Of a DNA stretch of 64,000 nucleotides, positions 63,300 to 64,000 are shown one piece after another. Location: the NCBI GenBank assembly GCA_003008705.1, contig PDUO01000062.1:110513-174512 (forward strand), read 5' to 3'. The notes under the pieces were generated by a model. It searched no databases. It worked only from the letters and a program-made list of their open reading frames with translations, and was not told the DNA's origin. Within the stretch, counting starts at the first letter, position 1. Each line of letters starts with the position of its first letter. This DNA is from Pezicula radicicola. Lineage: Eukaryota; Ascomycota; Leotiomycetes; Helotiales; Dermateaceae. Position numbers and translations under genes: made by a program.

Positions 63300-64000
63300 T
63301 ACCTCTTTAATGCGAACTGCGACCTGGCAATTGGTATTATCGCTATTTTTTAGAAGAGCGCTCTATAGCTTGTTAATCAAATCTGTTACTTTATAAATGG
63401 CTATGCCGCGAAGTGTTGTAACTACCTCTGCAGCGTCTGGTCGAGGATCCGCAGCCATACTGAGCATATTTCGAGCCAAGTTAACTAGCATCTTCCTTCT
63501 GTGCGTTGATCGAGCTTCTATCTTTTTCAGCCATTCGTGGACTTTTTAAATAGCTTTGTTGCCACAGTGAAAGCTAGATAACGTCCAGCAGCCCTCAACG
63601 GAAAACTCCTGATCTACTGCGAAGCCTTCTACCCCTTGTACTCCATAGATCAAGTATACCAAAACTTCAACAATTATATATCATAAGGACCATATGTCAC
63701 TTTTTCGTCTAGCTTTTCCACTGAGAAACCTAAGATTGGCAATATTCTCACATTTAGGGGCGAGATAGTCTATCTTCCCCTTCTTATGCGTAGACTTAGA
63801 GTCTTGAGATGCGTTCTTGAGATAATACAGTCTACAATCTACTCAAATAAAGGTGCCACCCTCGAGCAGAATAATATCTGGTTTCGGATCGTAATGGCAA
63901 CTAGTTAGTCTCAACTTAGCAGATTTTGCAACAAAGTCATGAATCTGTACTATTGCAGCAGAATGATTGTGAAGGCTGGTTATAAATGTCGAGTCGTCGC
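63300..64000 (-). pseudogene. Decayed protein kinase C-lobe, runs off right edge
   Basis: On the minus strand the sequence reads IVQIHDFVAKSAKLRLTSCH and YDPKPDIILLEGG (a worn H-x-D-x-K-P-x-N catalytic loop). Then come KIDYLAPKCENI (APE region), KSDIWSL followed by a TGA, and a helical C-lobe LVNLARNMLSMAADPRPDA. Several stops (63551, 63703 region) break it. It is a second kinase, distinct from the remnant at 62264-62820. Its 5' end lies beyond the window. Confidence 0.5.

Overview
The window looks like an accessory, repeat-rich stretch of a filamentous ascomycete (Pezizomycotina) chromosome. Introns are short (45-94 nt in the confident models) with GT...CTAAC/CTAAT...AG signals. The gene families are typical of this group: NACHT/STAND receptors, a SesB-like hydrolase, Clr5-ankyrin, NmrA, a UstYa-like piece, a RecQ/TLH-like helicase piece and an HMT1-type ABC transporter. 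AT-rich islands and many CAG/CAA-to-TAG/TAA stops in recognisable reading frames point to repeat-induced point mutation (RIP) or similar decay. No database search was possible, so family names rest on motifs read by eye.

Layout. 1-2.1 kb: two poly-C-ended miniature inverted-repeat elements, an inverted repeat and an AT-rich island. 2.1-3.5 kb: decayed alpha/beta hydrolase and an unassigned ORF. 3.5-6.9 kb (minus): an OTT_1508-like deaminase module and a protein kinase with C-terminal membrane segments, which splice in phase into one protein. 8.5-10.6 kb: disordered/coiled-coil protein. 11.1-11.5 kb: small spliced gene. 11.8-17.6 kb: an intact pair, a SesB-like hydrolase (5 exons) followed by a NACHT-ankyrin receptor (7 exons). 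Both carry a short G/N-rich beta-prone segment at the end where fungal signalling amyloids usually sit. 18.8-28.2 kb: decayed STAND receptor, frameshifted multi-pass membrane protein and a Clr5-ankyrin pseudogene. 30.7-32.1 kb: lectin-like/TM fragment and broken NmrA gene. 33.3-35.6 kb: two intact housekeeping-like genes (DUF1295 and DUF924). 36.4-38.7 kb: amidase pseudogene and a truncated oxygenase-like piece. 41.4-44.6 kb: tandem repeat and a Ulp1-type protease gene with in-frame stops. 45-50 kb: helicase fragment, UstYa-like fragment, a small spliced membrane protein and several minisatellites. 50.2-54.7 kb: ABC transporter pseudogene and ACC-synthase-like aminotransferase pseudogene, the latter ending at a small inverted-repeat element. 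55.0-57.1 kb: a third poly-C element and a nested fold-back element. 58.8-62 kb: HeLo-like/NACHT receptor with stops and a frameshift. 62.3-64 kb: two decayed kinases running off the right edge.

Functionally the region resembles a fungal self/non-self (NLR) locus. Receptors, a hydrolase effector and kinases or deaminases of the type found in incompatibility and immunity loci are interleaved with decayed copies and miniature transposons. Intact genes appear to be the deaminase-kinase (except one TGA), the coiled-coil protein, two small spliced genes, the hydrolase/NLR pair, DUF1295 and DUF924. No rRNA, convincing tRNA or CRISPR array was seen.
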